A DNA stretch of 64,000 bases, taken from assembly GCF_009363115.1 (NCBI RefSeq), contig NZ_CP045298.1, positions 434,001-498,000 of the forward strand, read 5' to 3'. The position numbers were made by a program, and so were the translations under genes. The stretch is from Paenibacillus brasilensis (lineage in GTDB: Bacteria > Bacillota > Bacilli > Paenibacillales > Paenibacillaceae). Of the stretch, positions 47,164-56,509 are shown one piece after another (position 1 is the stretch's first letter; every line of letters begins with the position of its first letter). The notes beneath the pieces are model-generated. The model was not told the origin of the DNA. It ran no database searches and worked only from the letters and a program-made list of their open reading frames with translations.

Positions 47164-47507
47164 ACCTTCTCCACAACCTTAGCGTCCGACCAAAGTCGTT
47201 CAATGTTATAATATTCACGCTCGTCACGATGGAAAACATGCACTACGACATCTCCCAAATCCATCAGAACCCAGCGTGCGGAATCCATGCCTTCGATACC
47301 TTTGATGGCTACACCTTCATCATGGGCACGTTTGCGAATTTCTGTTACAATCGCCTGTACCTGTGTGTCCGAATTACCATGGCAGATGACAAAATAATCC
47401 GCTACCAGTGATACTCCTCGCAAATCCAGTGCAACAATATTCATTGCCTTTTTATCATTAGCGGCATCAACCGCAGTTTGCATCAATTGCTCATTAGTTA
47501 GGGTCAT
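47160..47507 (-). CDS. rsfS: Ribosome silencing factor RsfS
   Basis: Binds L14 and blocks 50S-30S joining in starvation (B. subtilis YqeL), 115 residues, full length. DLRGVSLVADYFVICHGNSD and WVLMDLGDVVVHVF are the family blocks, and YYNIERLWSDAK closes the domain. It overlaps yqeK by 4 nt and cvfB by 4 nt, so it is tightly coupled. Confidence 0.95.
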   Translation of the reverse strand: MTLTNEQLMQTAVDAANDKKAMNIVALDLRGVSLVADYFVICHGNSDTQVQAIVTEIRKRAHDEGVAIKGIEGMDSARWVLMDLGDVVVHVFHRDEREYYNIERLWSDAKVVEKV

Positions 47508-48100
47508 TCATGAACCTCCATTTTTCTCTGTTTTAGTTGTTGAATCAAGTCATTGCGCGCCAAGACCGTCAGCGGAAAAATAACCTTTTGCTTCTCCAGC
47601 AACAATGAAATCGTAGAGTCAAAGCCAGCGACAAGACCCTTTTCCAAACTTTTTTTGGCCTGTTTTCGGATTTGATCGACCCCGGGGAAATCACGGCCCG
47701 GCTCGATGTAATCAGCCAGACACACGACTTTGTCCAGCAGGCTCATGCCTACACGCCCCGACGTATGCCAGCGGATCGCATTCCGTATTTCCGGATCATC
47801 CACCCCGTAATCTCTTTCGGCAACACAGTACCCCACCTCAGAATGCCAGAGCTGCTTGTCATGCTCCAAAAGCTCCTGATCACATTCGGGATGACTGCGA
47901 ATCACTTCTTCCATCTGCTGAACAGGCCAATATTTTGCTACATCATGCAAAATAGCCGCCAGTTCGGCCTTCTCCGGGTTCGCGCCATAACGCTTGGCAA
48001 GCTCCACGGAGGCATGCATAACACCCAGCGTGTGCTTCCAGCGTTTTTCAGGCATCTGACCGGATACGGTCTCCATCAATTGCTCACGGTTGTACTTCAT
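47504..48100 (-). CDS. yqeK: HD-domain protein YqeK, probable Ap4A hydrolase (symmetrical)
   Basis: 198 residues. HD motifs: KRWKHTLGVMHASVELA, ELAAILHDVAKYWP (HD), and DKVVCLADYIEPGRDF. YqeK proteins hydrolyse Ap4A symmetrically, giving two ADP. The end of nadD overlaps its start by 17 nt. Start MKYNREQ with no strong site seen, as expected inside nadD. Confidence 0.88.
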   Translation of the reverse strand: MKYNREQLMETVSGQMPEKRWKHTLGVMHASVELAKRYGANPEKAELAAILHDVAKYWPVQQMEEVIRSHPECDQELLEHDKQLWHSEVGYCVAERDYGVDDPEIRNAIRWHTSGRVGMSLLDKVVCLADYIEPGRDFPGVDQIRKQAKKSLEKGLVAGFDSTISLLLEKQKVIFPLTVLARNDLIQQLKQRKMEVHE

Positions 48101-48674
48101 ACAAACCGCCCCTTGTTATATAGTCATGCACGCGGTCAGGCACCAGATAACGAATGGTGCGCCCTTCCGCAGCACGTTCCCGAATATCCGTCGAAGAAAT
48201 ATCCACCACTGGCATATCCGCCAGCAATATCTTGTCCTGCAAATAATGCGGCAACTCATGTAATGCAAGCTGGAAACCAGGACGTCTGACACCGATAAAG
48301 CAAATCCGCTGCGCCAGCTCCTCAATTCCCTGCCAATGAGGTAAGTAGTTCACCATATCCGCGCCAATAATAAAATAAAAATCCACAGCAGGATGCAGCT
48401 CCTGAAGCTCCTTGATCGTGTCAATAGTATAAGATACCCCACCACGAAGCACTTCAATATCCAGCACTTCAAAAGCGGGATGACCCGCCACCGCTTCTCT
48501 TGTCATCTCCAGACGCTCCGTGCCGCTCGCACCCGCCTGGTGCTTGTGCGGAGGGATATGAGAAGGCATAAACCATACTTGATCCAGCGCATAAGCATCT
48601 CTTGCCGCTTCTCCAGCCAGCAGATGTCCTATATGAATCGGGTCAAATGTACCGCCCATAATACCGATTTTCAT
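48084..48674 (-). CDS. nadD: Nicotinate-nucleotide adenylyltransferase
   Basis: Makes nicotinic acid adenine dinucleotide for NAD synthesis. 196 residues. The nucleotidyltransferase start MKIGIMGGTFDPIHIGHL (HxGH) is complete and DISSTDIRERAAEG carries the ISxTxxR motif. GGGGAGAATACT precedes the ATG. Overlaps yqeK by 17 nt. Confidence 0.95.
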   Translation of the reverse strand: MKIGIMGGTFDPIHIGHLLAGEAARDAYALDQVWFMPSHIPPHKHQAGASGTERLEMTREAVAGHPAFEVLDIEVLRGGVSYTIDTIKELQELHPAVDFYFIIGADMVNYLPHWQGIEELAQRICFIGVRRPGFQLALHELPHYLQDKILLADMPVVDISSTDIRERAAEGRTIRYLVPDRVHDYITRGGLYEVQP

Positions 48675-48691
48675 AGTATTCTCCCCGCGTG

Positions 48692-48988
48692 TTATCCTCT
48701 TGGCAACTCGATTTGCTTGTGATCACGGGATTCCTTGTACAAAATAATGGTGCTCCCGATGATCTGCACAAGCTCGGAGCCTGTTTCCGCAGCCAGCTCT
48801 TCCGCAATTTCGTGCTTGTCGTCCAAACAGTTATTCAAAATTTGCACCTTCATCAGTTCACGTTTTTCAATTGCATCGTTGATGTGACGCATAAGATGCT
48901 CATTCGTACCGTTTTTTCCTACTTGAAAAACCGGGTCCAAATGATGCGCCATTGAGCGCAAATATCTTTTTTGTTTACCTGTTAACAT
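48692..48988 (-). CDS. yhbY: CRM-domain RNA-binding protein YhbY/YqeI
   Basis: 98 residues, a single CRM domain: LTGKQKRYLRSMAHHLDPVF, VGKNGTNEHLMRHINDAI with the GxxG loop (GKNG), and a C-terminal strand pair (LVQIIGSTIILYKES). In E. coli it binds pre-50S particles. AAGGGG lies 10 nt before the ATG and nadD follows 17 nt later. Confidence 0.93.
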   Translation of the reverse strand: MLTGKQKRYLRSMAHHLDPVFQVGKNGTNEHLMRHINDAIEKRELMKVQILNNCLDDKHEIAEELAAETGSELVQIIGSTIILYKESRDHKQIELPRG

Positions 48989-49056
48989 GTATAATTAACC
49001 CCTTCATCACTACATATGCAATGCAGCATTTCCATAATTTTATTGTGAGATTTTAC

Positions 49057-49926
49057 TTAAGACAGGCTTTTTAGCACAGCAGCTCTCATTTGGTCTACCG
49101 CCGGGGTAACTCCCGTAAAATACTCAAAAGCCACTGCTCCCTGATACACAAACATCCCCAAGCCTCCATGCACAATACAGCCGCGATGTTCACGGCTTTC
49201 ACGTAAAAGCCTTGTTTCCAGCGGGTTATAAATCAAATCACTCACAATGGTTCCCTCCGGAATCAAGCTTGTTTCCAGTGGAAGCTCATCTGATAAAGGA
49301 GACATTCCCACCGAGGTTGTATTAATCAACACATCCACCGTTGCAAGCACGTTCTTCGCCTCATCGTTGGAATAGCCCGTTACTGGAATCGCTTCCGTCG
49401 TCCATTCCTCTGCCAGCAGCTCAGCTTTGTCACGTGTTCGGTTCAGAATAATGACCGATTCCGGCTGTTCCTCCAATAGAGCATGAATCACGCCGCGGGC
49501 GGCTCCACCGGCTCCAAGAACGGCAATTCTTACACCTTTCAATTCAACCGAAGTCTCTTCCTTGAGGGAGCGAACATAGCCGATTCCATCGGTGTTATAA
49601 CCCTTGAGTCGTCCGTTGTCATTCACAATTGTATTGACGGCGCCGATAAGCCTGGCCCCTTCATCAATCTCATCCAGATATTTCATAACCTCAACCTTAT
49701 GGGGAATGGTCACATTGACTCCGCGGAAATGCAAAGCCCGAATTCCCTTCACGGCATCCTCCAGCTGATCCGGTTTGACGTGAAGGGGAACAAAATTCCC
49801 TTCAATCCCCGCTGCCTGTAAAGCTATTTTATGCATAAGAGGCGATTTGGAGTGCTTGATCGGATCCCCCAATACACCTAATAGTACATGACCTTGTTCG
49901 GTCGCTCCAGACTCCGCGCTGTTCAT
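49057..49926 (-). CDS. aroE: Shikimate dehydrogenase (NADP)
   Basis: Fourth step of aromatic amino-acid synthesis: 3-dehydroshikimate to shikimate. 289 residues. LGVLGDPIKHSKSPLMHK (substrate site), GVNVTIPHKVEVM, NTDGIGY, AVLGAGGAARGVIHALL (NADP loop) and LIYNPLETRLLRE. In B. subtilis the same gene, aroD, sits between yqeH and yhbY. A hairpin is in the gap to yqeH. Confidence 0.95.
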   Translation of the reverse strand: MNSAESGATEQGHVLLGVLGDPIKHSKSPLMHKIALQAAGIEGNFVPLHVKPDQLEDAVKGIRALHFRGVNVTIPHKVEVMKYLDEIDEGARLIGAVNTIVNDNGRLKGYNTDGIGYVRSLKEETSVELKGVRIAVLGAGGAARGVIHALLEEQPESVIILNRTRDKAELLAEEWTTEAIPVTGYSNDEAKNVLATVDVLINTTSVGMSPLSDELPLETSLIPEGTIVSDLIYNPLETRLLRESREHRGCIVHGGLGMFVYQGAVAFEYFTGVTPAVDQMRAAVLKSLS

Positions 49927-49976
49927 CGTTGTTCTCCCCCATATTGCAAAATATTAGGCCGCACAAATACATGAAT

Positions 49977-50009
49977 GGCGGCAGGAACCTGAACATGTTC
50001 CTTGCCGCC
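49977..50009 (-). other. GC-rich hairpin between yqeH and aroE
   Basis: GGCGGCAAGGAAC pairs with GTTCCTGCCGCC (one mismatch) around about eight bases. There is no T tract, only ATTCATGTATTTG, so it may only partly stop transcripts and modulate aroE. Confidence 0.5.
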
Positions 50010-50033
50010 CCATAACATAGCTTACAACATCCG

Positions 50034-51161
50034 TTAAATCAACGCAGGCCGCAAAAGGACACGGATTCCCCGAGGGACATGAACCGCTACCAGAGCTCCA
50101 CTATCGCTATTCACCCTGATCCATCCCAAACCGGAAATATAGATATCCGATGGAGCTTTACGGGGAACACGGAACTCATGTCTCGTCCATTCTGGCATTT
50201 CTGCCAATTGATCGCGCGTTGGCGGAGAAAGCAGTTCCCCGGCATGATCAGCGAACAATTGATCAGCCCGCTCCAGCTTCGTGCGATGTATTTTGAGCCC
50301 ACCGTTAATGTAGCAGGTAAAGGATTGGTGCTGACCTTCTACAAAATCAAATCGGGCCATCCCCCCGAAAAACAAGGTTTGTCCGGCATCCAGTTGATAA
50401 GCAGCAGGCTTCAGCGGCTTGTCCGGCATAATGGCGCTTAAATCTCGACGGGAGACGATTTCGCTGAACCGCCAAGGGTACACAATACCCGGAGTATCAA
50501 TAATATGCTTGCCGTCATCGAGTGGAATATTCACCATATCGAGTGTAGTTCCCGGGTAACGGGACGTTGTGAGTTCCTGCTCCATATCGCTGTAATCACG
50601 AATCAGGCGGTTAATAAGCGTAGATTTACCCACATTTGTCGCGCCAACCACATATACGTCTCGATTGCCGCGCAGCTCAGATACCACATCCAGCAAACGG
50701 TCAAAGCCCTGATTTTTTTTAGCCGAGCACAGTACAATATCCGCTGTCCGTAGTCCTTGCTCCTTTGCTTGCTTTTGTACCCAGTTAAGCACCTTGTTCC
50801 AATTCGTTACTTTAGGCAGCAAATCGGTCTTGTTCACAGCCAGTACAACCGGGTTGGAGCCTACAAAACGTTGCAGACCAGAAATCAAGCTGCCTTCAAA
50901 ATCAAAGATATCTACAATGTGGATGACGAGCGCGTCCTTGTCCCCTATCTGGCTTAGCAGCTTTAAGAACTCGTCCTGATCTACTGCCACCGAAGACGTT
51001 TCATTATAGTTTTTGATCCGGAAGCAGCGCTGACAGATGACAGGCTCCCTTGTAAGCAATTTTTCGGGAATATATCCCGGATGCTCCGGGCTAGTGGTCT
51101 GCATGGTAATACCGCAGCCGCTACATTTGACAGCAGTTCCGCCATCAGGTCTTTCAGTCAT
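50034..51161 (-). CDS. yqeH: Ribosome biogenesis GTPase YqeH
   Basis: Circularly permuted GTPase needed for 30S assembly. 375 residues from the ATG at 51161 (MTERPDGGTAV), GGAGG 9 nt upstream. Order: N-terminal zinc finger (CSGCGI, then CQRCFR), G4 AVNKTDLLPK, then G1 GATNVGKSTLINR, G3-like DTPGIVYPWR, and the C-terminal TRAP-like domain. The G4-before-G1 order is diagnostic. It overlaps the end of yqeG by 8 nt. Confidence 0.95.
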   Translation of the reverse strand: MTERPDGGTAVKCSGCGITMQTTSPEHPGYIPEKLLTREPVICQRCFRIKNYNETSSVAVDQDEFLKLLSQIGDKDALVIHIVDIFDFEGSLISGLQRFVGSNPVVLAVNKTDLLPKVTNWNKVLNWVQKQAKEQGLRTADIVLCSAKKNQGFDRLLDVVSELRGNRDVYVVGATNVGKSTLINRLIRDYSDMEQELTTSRYPGTTLDMVNIPLDDGKHIIDTPGIVYPWRFSEIVSRRDLSAIMPDKPLKPAAYQLDAGQTLFFGGMARFDFVEGQHQSFTCYINGGLKIHRTKLERADQLFADHAGELLSPPTRDQLAEMPEWTRHEFRVPRKAPSDIYISGLGWIRVNSDSGALVAVHVPRGIRVLLRPALI

Positions 51162-51684
51162 TCTTCTTTTCCTCCTCAAGCCATAAGCCTTTCTTACGTA
51201 ACCTTGCGAGCGCGATTCGCTCCAACCGCCGATTAAAGCGGGTCATGACTCCTTCATCATGGATGGATATCGGCAACACCAACACCGTATGCAATCCCAG
51301 TCGGTTGCCACCTAATACGTCCGTCAACATTTGGTCTCCGACCATAATAGTCTCTTCCGGAGTAAGCTCCATCATACGAATGGCTCTGCGAAAAGACGAG
51401 TTGGAGGGTTTCCGTGCAGCGTGTATAAATTCAATGTCCAAAGGTGTAGCAAACATGGATACACGGTTCATATTGTTATTGGACACGATGACAAGCTTAA
51501 AACCCGCCTGTTTGACCTTTTCGAACCAGGCCACCAGCTCGGGAGTCGCATTCGGCGCTTTTGCGCCGACCAGCGTGTTATCCAGATCCGTAATAATGCC
51601 GCGATATCCTCGAGCATACAAGCCCTCAAGATCAATATCAAAGACGGTATTCACCCGTAATTTGGGCATCAGCATTTCAAACAA
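51154..51684 (-). CDS. yqeG: YqeG family HAD-type phosphatase
   Basis: 176 residues. HAD motif I DLDNTLVG (residues about 32-39), motif II VIVSNNN and motif III with VGDQMLTDVLGG. TTG start at 51684, GAGGTG 7 nt upstream. First gene of the yqeG-to-yqeM unit, as in Bacillus. Substrate unknown; some members act on nucleotide or phosphatidylglycerol phosphates. Confidence 0.9.
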   Translation of the reverse strand: MFEMLMPKLRVNTVFDIDLEGLYARGYRGIITDLDNTLVGAKAPNATPELVAWFEKVKQAGFKLVIVSNNNMNRVSMFATPLDIEFIHAARKPSNSSFRRAIRMMELTPEETIMVGDQMLTDVLGGNRLGLHTVLVLPISIHDEGVMTRFNRRLERIALARLRKKGLWLEEEKKND

Positions 51685-51712
51685 CGTCGGTCACCTCAGT
51701 TTCATACGACAA

Positions 51713-51741
51713 ACTATACCATATTACTATGGCTTAGTAAA
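51713..51741 (-). promoter_or_regulatory. Putative promoter of the yqeG-yqeM unit
   Basis: Leftward TTTACT (51741-51736), 17-nt spacer, TATAGT (51718-51713). The -35 lies in the T tract of the preceding terminator. Confidence 0.5.
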
Positions 51742-51773
51742 AAGCTATCCGCAACAAACGGACAGCTTTTTTA
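51738..51773 (-). terminator. Intrinsic terminator of the MoxR/DUF58/transglutaminase operon
   Basis: AAAGCTGTCCG pairs with CGGATAGCTTT (one mismatch) around TTTGTTG, followed by TTTTTACT. Confidence 0.88.
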
Positions 51774-51827
51774 CCAAGCTTAAAATAAAGTTTATAAATA
51801 GGCAGCATTCGAGCCTGAAGAAAATAA

Positions 51828-54074
51828 CTAGTCTTTATCCTTTTGATCTGGCGCAGCTTTTCGTCCAGCTCCTCGTCTCGTCCATCCTTCTTTATGCAAC
51901 AGGGAAGCTTGCTCTCGAACCTGACGCCAATCTTCTGCAGTCACTGAAAAGGGACTATAACGCGCTTGCTCAAACCGTCCGAGCAACTGCTGTAAAAGAG
52001 CTGCACGCTCCGGTGCTTCGATCGACCATCTGCCAACCGATTCTCGCAGCGTCTCGTGACTGGCACGCGCAAACCCCTTTCTTCGCATGTATCGTAACCA
52101 GTGCTCTGTTTCGACAATCACCTTTTCATCTGGAGTCAGCGGCTTTCCTCTGCGCAAGCGCAGCAGGTAAAAGTGGACATCTGCGCGAGTACGCCAGATA
52201 ATATATGCAGCCCACAGCACAAGGATTGCAGCAGCTATAGCTATGATGACCGGATGAATCTTTAATCCCTCTTCTGAATGATTCTGAGGTGCTTGTTCAG
52301 ACTGGTCTGGTTCAGGCTGATCTTTCACCTCGGGAGTATCAGGCGTTTTTGTATCCTCCTGTTCCGTAAGCAACGGCATATCAAAGCCCGGCGTAGCTTC
52401 TACAGGAATCCAGCCATACTCCCCCATATATATTTCTGCCCAGGAATGAGCATCCGCGTTGGTTACAGAGTAAGAGGACATATTTTCGTCACCATCGCTC
52501 GTTGCTGCTTCATCCGAAAACGTCTGCTGACCAGGCGCATACCCTTTGACCCAACGGGCTGGAACCCCAACCGAGCGAGCCATCACGACTAACGAAGTGG
52601 AATAATAATCGCAATAGCCCTCCCGGATTTCAAACAGAAAGGCATCTACAAAATCCTTGCTTCTTTTTCGTGAAAGGTTCGGATTATTGGTATATGCATA
52701 ATTTTGCTGTAAATACCGCTGTAGCAGTCCGACCTTTTCATACGGTGTTTTGGCTGTTGCTGTTATGTTTTTAGCCAAATCGCGCACTCGCTGCGGCAAT
52801 TCATCTGGAATTTGTAAGTAAGCTTCCTGTTTGTTTGCCCCATACAGATCACTATAGGTTTTTTTGCGCAGCTCTTTCTCGGGAATTACAGGCACATGGG
52901 ATACAAGGGTATACGTTTTGGGATAAGCAGTTCTTCGGGAGCCTGGGCTCCAAAGCAGTTCTGCCTGTTCCGGGTTCCAGTGTAACCCGTTTGACTGTGA
53001 ATCTCTGTCAACAGATTGAACACGATGTATCGAATAGGCGCCAAACAGCACCGGATAGCTCTGATCATTTTGCATCGTGATCGTCTGAACGACCTGCTCG
53101 GTCGAATGCCGCGTTTCCTGTGTGTTTTCCAGCTCTGCAGCCATTGACACATCATTCAGTGTTTGATCATCGTTGCCCGCGTCACTCCAGCCTGTACCCG
53201 AATACATCCGTTTCGATTCTCCCCGCCAATAGCTTCGCTGATTGGTCGTAATCGTCATAACGGGAGAATAATCAAAATTAAAACCTCCACCCAACCGATT
53301 ATCCTGGCGACTATAACCCGAAGCAGTACTCATCCGCTGATTCATCGCCCCAGCTCCATTGTTGATCCCAACGGTACTAGCACTATTGTGCTGAGTCCAC
53401 GCCGTATAGGGGTCCGTCAAGGTGGGCTGTACCTCAGGCATATTCACGCTAACCATGATAATCAGCGCGAAAATGACCGCGATATTGGCTGCGATTTTAT
53501 ATGGATAGCGGCGAATATGCCTCCAGCCTTGTGGATAATGCTGACGAAAATACTGCAAATGCTGCGTTACCAGCCAGCCCATACCGGCAAAGGCGATCCA
53601 AGCTACTTCCTCCCAGAGGACCGTTGGGGTGAATGAATCGAGCACCGCCAGCGCAGCAATATTGATACCTACAAATACGATAATCCGCTGCTTTGTCGTA
53701 ACAATGAGCGGCACCATTTCAATGATCAGCCAAGCGATAAGAGAAAACCAAATATAAGGGGACATATTAGATATGAATTGATCCAAACGGTTGGCTACTC
53801 CCCCGAAAGGGATCATGATTGAGTAGGCCACGAGTGTCCGATATAAGATAAAAAAGAGCGTCGCCGCCTTAATGATAAATTCAATCCATGGTCGGAATGG
53901 CAGTAAAATTTTCACCAGAGCCAGCATCGTAATGGTCATTAATACAAGTGTTCTTGTCTCCTCCATCCACAATTCGGAAGCAAAGGACACCCATTGCATG
54001 GCAATAATTATAATCCACAAAAAGGTAAAGGCCAGCGCCCCGGAACCCTTCAATGATTGTAACCAGCTCTTCAC
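51828..54074 (-). CDS. Membrane transglutaminase-like protein
   Basis: 748 residues. N-terminal block of about five to six transmembrane segments (to about residue 225), an extracytoplasmic DUF3488-type region, the transglutaminase-like core (about 435-545) with the triad: Cys in EGYCDYYSTSLVVMARSVGV, His in NADAHSWAEIY, Asp-like position in VEATPGFD; then an acidic Pro/Glu/Asp linker, one TM and a C-terminal DUF4129-like domain (cytoplasmic). With DUF58 and MoxR it forms the common three-gene module. Role unknown; peptidase- or cross-linking-type activity at the surface is an inference. Overlaps the DUF58 gene by 4 nt. Confidence 0.88.
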   Translation of the reverse strand: MKSWLQSLKGSGALAFTFLWIIIIAMQWVSFASELWMEETRTLVLMTITMLALVKILLPFRPWIEFIIKAATLFFILYRTLVAYSIMIPFGGVANRLDQFISNMSPYIWFSLIAWLIIEMVPLIVTTKQRIIVFVGINIAALAVLDSFTPTVLWEEVAWIAFAGMGWLVTQHLQYFRQHYPQGWRHIRRYPYKIAANIAVIFALIIMVSVNMPEVQPTLTDPYTAWTQHNSASTVGINNGAGAMNQRMSTASGYSRQDNRLGGGFNFDYSPVMTITTNQRSYWRGESKRMYSGTGWSDAGNDDQTLNDVSMAAELENTQETRHSTEQVVQTITMQNDQSYPVLFGAYSIHRVQSVDRDSQSNGLHWNPEQAELLWSPGSRRTAYPKTYTLVSHVPVIPEKELRKKTYSDLYGANKQEAYLQIPDELPQRVRDLAKNITATAKTPYEKVGLLQRYLQQNYAYTNNPNLSRKRSKDFVDAFLFEIREGYCDYYSTSLVVMARSVGVPARWVKGYAPGQQTFSDEAATSDGDENMSSYSVTNADAHSWAEIYMGEYGWIPVEATPGFDMPLLTEQEDTKTPDTPEVKDQPEPDQSEQAPQNHSEEGLKIHPVIIAIAAAILVLWAAYIIWRTRADVHFYLLRLRRGKPLTPDEKVIVETEHWLRYMRRKGFARASHETLRESVGRWSIEAPERAALLQQLLGRFEQARYSPFSVTAEDWRQVREQASLLHKEGWTRRGAGRKAAPDQKDKD

Positions 54075-55312
54075 AGTGTCCCTCCTCCCATCACAGCCGG
54101 GAGCTCTTCAAGGCTCGGAATATGATAGCCCTGTATTCCCCTTGTACGAAGCATGCTTATCCATTCTTCAGCTTTTTTCTCAGTGGAGCCTTCTCCGATA
54201 CGGACGTGGCAAGGAGTCATCCCCCGGGTATCCGCCCAGCGAAGAAGCTCCAACGCTCGCTGATCCTTCAACGGGCTGACCAGCACAAAATAGCAGCCTT
54301 GCGGAAACTGGCGCACACTGCTCTCCACAGCAGCCATCAAGCTGCCTTGTGAAGTCACGTGTATGTCTACCAAGTGATGCATCATCCGTTGTCGTTCCAT
54401 CATCTGCTCACTGGGCTGAAAAACTGTTCCCTTCTCTCCGGCCGTGCACAGACCGACCCCCATTCGCTCCCGTCCGCCATATTCCAGCAATGAAGCGGTA
54501 GAGGACACAGCCAGTTCAAACTGTTCGGCGTTTATATAATGCTTCGTCTGCAGATCCAGTACAAGCATGGTTTTGGGAACCGTTTCGTGTTCAAATTCCT
54601 TGGATTTCCAGCTGCCTGTACGAGCAGTCGCATTCCAGTGAATACGTGAAAAACGATCCCCATATACATAGTCCCGCACACCGTTAATTTGTGTCGTTTC
54701 ACGCCGTGTCCGAGTTTGAACCGTTTGCGGCCCGGACATCCTTGAACGACGGTCATTCACCTGCCAATACGGAATGAATACCGTTCGGGGCAGGACTCGA
54801 AACTCACCGCGCGCGTTCAACCTGCCTTTGTGCTCTAGCAGGCCGAAGATGTCCTCACTGACACATTCAGTTTCCTCAAAATGATAGCTTCCCCGCTCTA
54901 AAGCAGGCGTCTGAAATGTAAGCTGTCCGCCCCCCTTCAGACTGGGAATGACGCTATCTTCAAACGACCAGGATTCACCCGTATGTCGCTTGAGGACCTC
55001 TCGGACAATGATATACGGCAACGGAAGAAAGGCGGGGATACGCAGACTCAGCATTACATGCACCTGATCTCCTGCATGCAGCAGCTCGCCAAACTCCGAG
55101 CCTTGTGAGAGCTGCCGGGAGCCCTGGACACGGCGAACCCCGCTCAGACCAACGATCCATAAATAAACGCCCAGCAGCGTTACCATGGATAACAGCATAA
55201 CCGACGTCTTGCCACCCTGAAACAACAAATACAGCAGGCAAACCACCCATATGCCTATCAGAAGCCAGATGCGGCCTGACAGCCGGGAAAGCCTGTGCTT
55301 TCTTTTGACCAT
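54071..55312 (-). CDS. DUF58 domain-containing membrane protein
   Basis: 413 residues from the ATG at 55312 (MVKRKHRLSR). Two hydrophobic segments (residues about 14-30 and 38-54), then the DUF58 domain with the marker RIHWNATARTGSWKSKEFE (residues about 200-220). In many bacteria DUF58 proteins form a von Willebrand A-like domain and partner with MoxR ATPases. AAGGA 6 nt upstream. Overlaps the transglutaminase gene by 4 nt. Confidence 0.88.
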   Translation of the reverse strand: MVKRKHRLSRLSGRIWLLIGIWVVCLLYLLFQGGKTSVMLLSMVTLLGVYLWIVGLSGVRRVQGSRQLSQGSEFGELLHAGDQVHVMLSLRIPAFLPLPYIIVREVLKRHTGESWSFEDSVIPSLKGGGQLTFQTPALERGSYHFEETECVSEDIFGLLEHKGRLNARGEFRVLPRTVFIPYWQVNDRRSRMSGPQTVQTRTRRETTQINGVRDYVYGDRFSRIHWNATARTGSWKSKEFEHETVPKTMLVLDLQTKHYINAEQFELAVSSTASLLEYGGRERMGVGLCTAGEKGTVFQPSEQMMERQRMMHHLVDIHVTSQGSLMAAVESSVRQFPQGCYFVLVSPLKDQRALELLRWADTRGMTPCHVRIGEGSTEKKAEEWISMLRTRGIQGYHIPSLEELPAVMGGGTL

Positions 55313-55321
55313 ATTCATTCC

Positions 55322-56281
55322 TTAAGAACGCTCCATTCGTACGGGTACATGAACCTGCCGAAGAACAGACTGAAGCACGGACTTGGCGTTGGAACTGTCG
55401 AGACGCGCCTCTGGACGCAGCAACAAACGATGCGTCAGCACATACGGTGCCAGCGCCTTCACATCATCAGGCAGCACATAATCACGGTTGTCCAAAAAAG
55501 CATATGCCTTGGCGGCCATTACAAAAGCAAGCGCCGCCCGCGGGCTGGCTCCCAGCAGCACCGATGGATGTTCTCTCGTGGCACGCACAATATCAAGTAA
55601 ATAGGACGTTACTGCCTCGTCCATATAGATTTCTCGGATTTCCTGTTGGATCGCAGAGATTTGCTCCATGTGGGCTACAGCCTTCAGACGGTCTGCCGGC
55701 TGACCCACCTGATGATGAAGCAGCATGCTTCGCTCCGTCTCCTTGTCAGGATAGCCCAGGCTGATTTTGAGCATAAAACGATCTAGCTGCGCTTCCGGCA
55801 GCATATATGTGCCTTCAAAATCAATCGGATTTTGTGTCGCACACAGCATAAAAGGATGAGGCAACATATGCGTTTCCCCATCCACCGTCACACTGCGCTC
55901 TTCCATCACTTCCAGCAAAGCCGATTGAGTCTTCGTCGTGGCCCGGTTAATTTCGTCCGCCAGCAAAATGTTGGTCATCACAGGACCGGGACGGAAATAA
56001 AAGCGTTCATCCCGTGGATGAAATATGGAAACCCCCGTAATATCACTTGGGAGGATATCAGGATTACATTGGACACGGCGGTAATCACCGCGCATGGATT
56101 TGGCAAGAGCCTTGATCATTTGCGTTTTTCCCGTACCCGGAACGTCTTCGATCAGAATGTGCCCACCCGCCAGCATAGCTGTAAGCAGTAATTTTATTTC
56201 AAAGGATTTTCCTAATATGCATGATTCCAGATTCGAACGGATTGCAGATACAATCTGCGCAGATTCTTGACGTACGGGCAT
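55322..56281 (-). CDS. MoxR family AAA+ ATPase
   Basis: 319 residues. Walker A DVPGTGKTQMIKAL, Walker B LLADEINRATTKTQSALLE, sensor 1 CATQNPIDFEGTYMLPEAQLDRFM and a C-terminal lid with GASPRAALAFVMAAKA. MoxR ATPases act as chaperones for VWA/DUF58 proteins, here the next gene, 9 nt downstream. AGGAGG is 11 nt before the ATG. Confidence 0.93.
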   Translation of the reverse strand: MPVRQESAQIVSAIRSNLESCILGKSFEIKLLLTAMLAGGHILIEDVPGTGKTQMIKALAKSMRGDYRRVQCNPDILPSDITGVSIFHPRDERFYFRPGPVMTNILLADEINRATTKTQSALLEVMEERSVTVDGETHMLPHPFMLCATQNPIDFEGTYMLPEAQLDRFMLKISLGYPDKETERSMLLHHQVGQPADRLKAVAHMEQISAIQQEIREIYMDEAVTSYLLDIVRATREHPSVLLGASPRAALAFVMAAKAYAFLDNRDYVLPDDVKALAPYVLTHRLLLRPEARLDSSNAKSVLQSVLRQVHVPVRMERS

Positions 56282-56415
56282 AACTGAGTAAACCTCCTAG
56301 ATAGCAACATGTTTCCTATTATTGTACATGAAGGCGGGCACAGAGTACACTTATCGCCTTTCCCATATCCTTCAAAATGTATCCTTCTTAGCATCATCCC
56401 GTGTGCACAGCACAT

Positions 56416-56447
56416 CAAAAGCCCTCCGGTCATCAGACCGAAGGGCT
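56416..56447 (-). terminator. Intrinsic terminator of the spoVA genes
   Basis: AGCCCTTCGGTC pairs with GACCGGAGGGCT around TGAT (one mismatch), followed by TTTTG leftwards. Confidence 0.8.
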
Positions 56448-56509
56448 AAGTAACACACATGATTACTTTACTTATCCCAAAGTATTACTTATCCTTAAGT
56501 ACGCTAATT

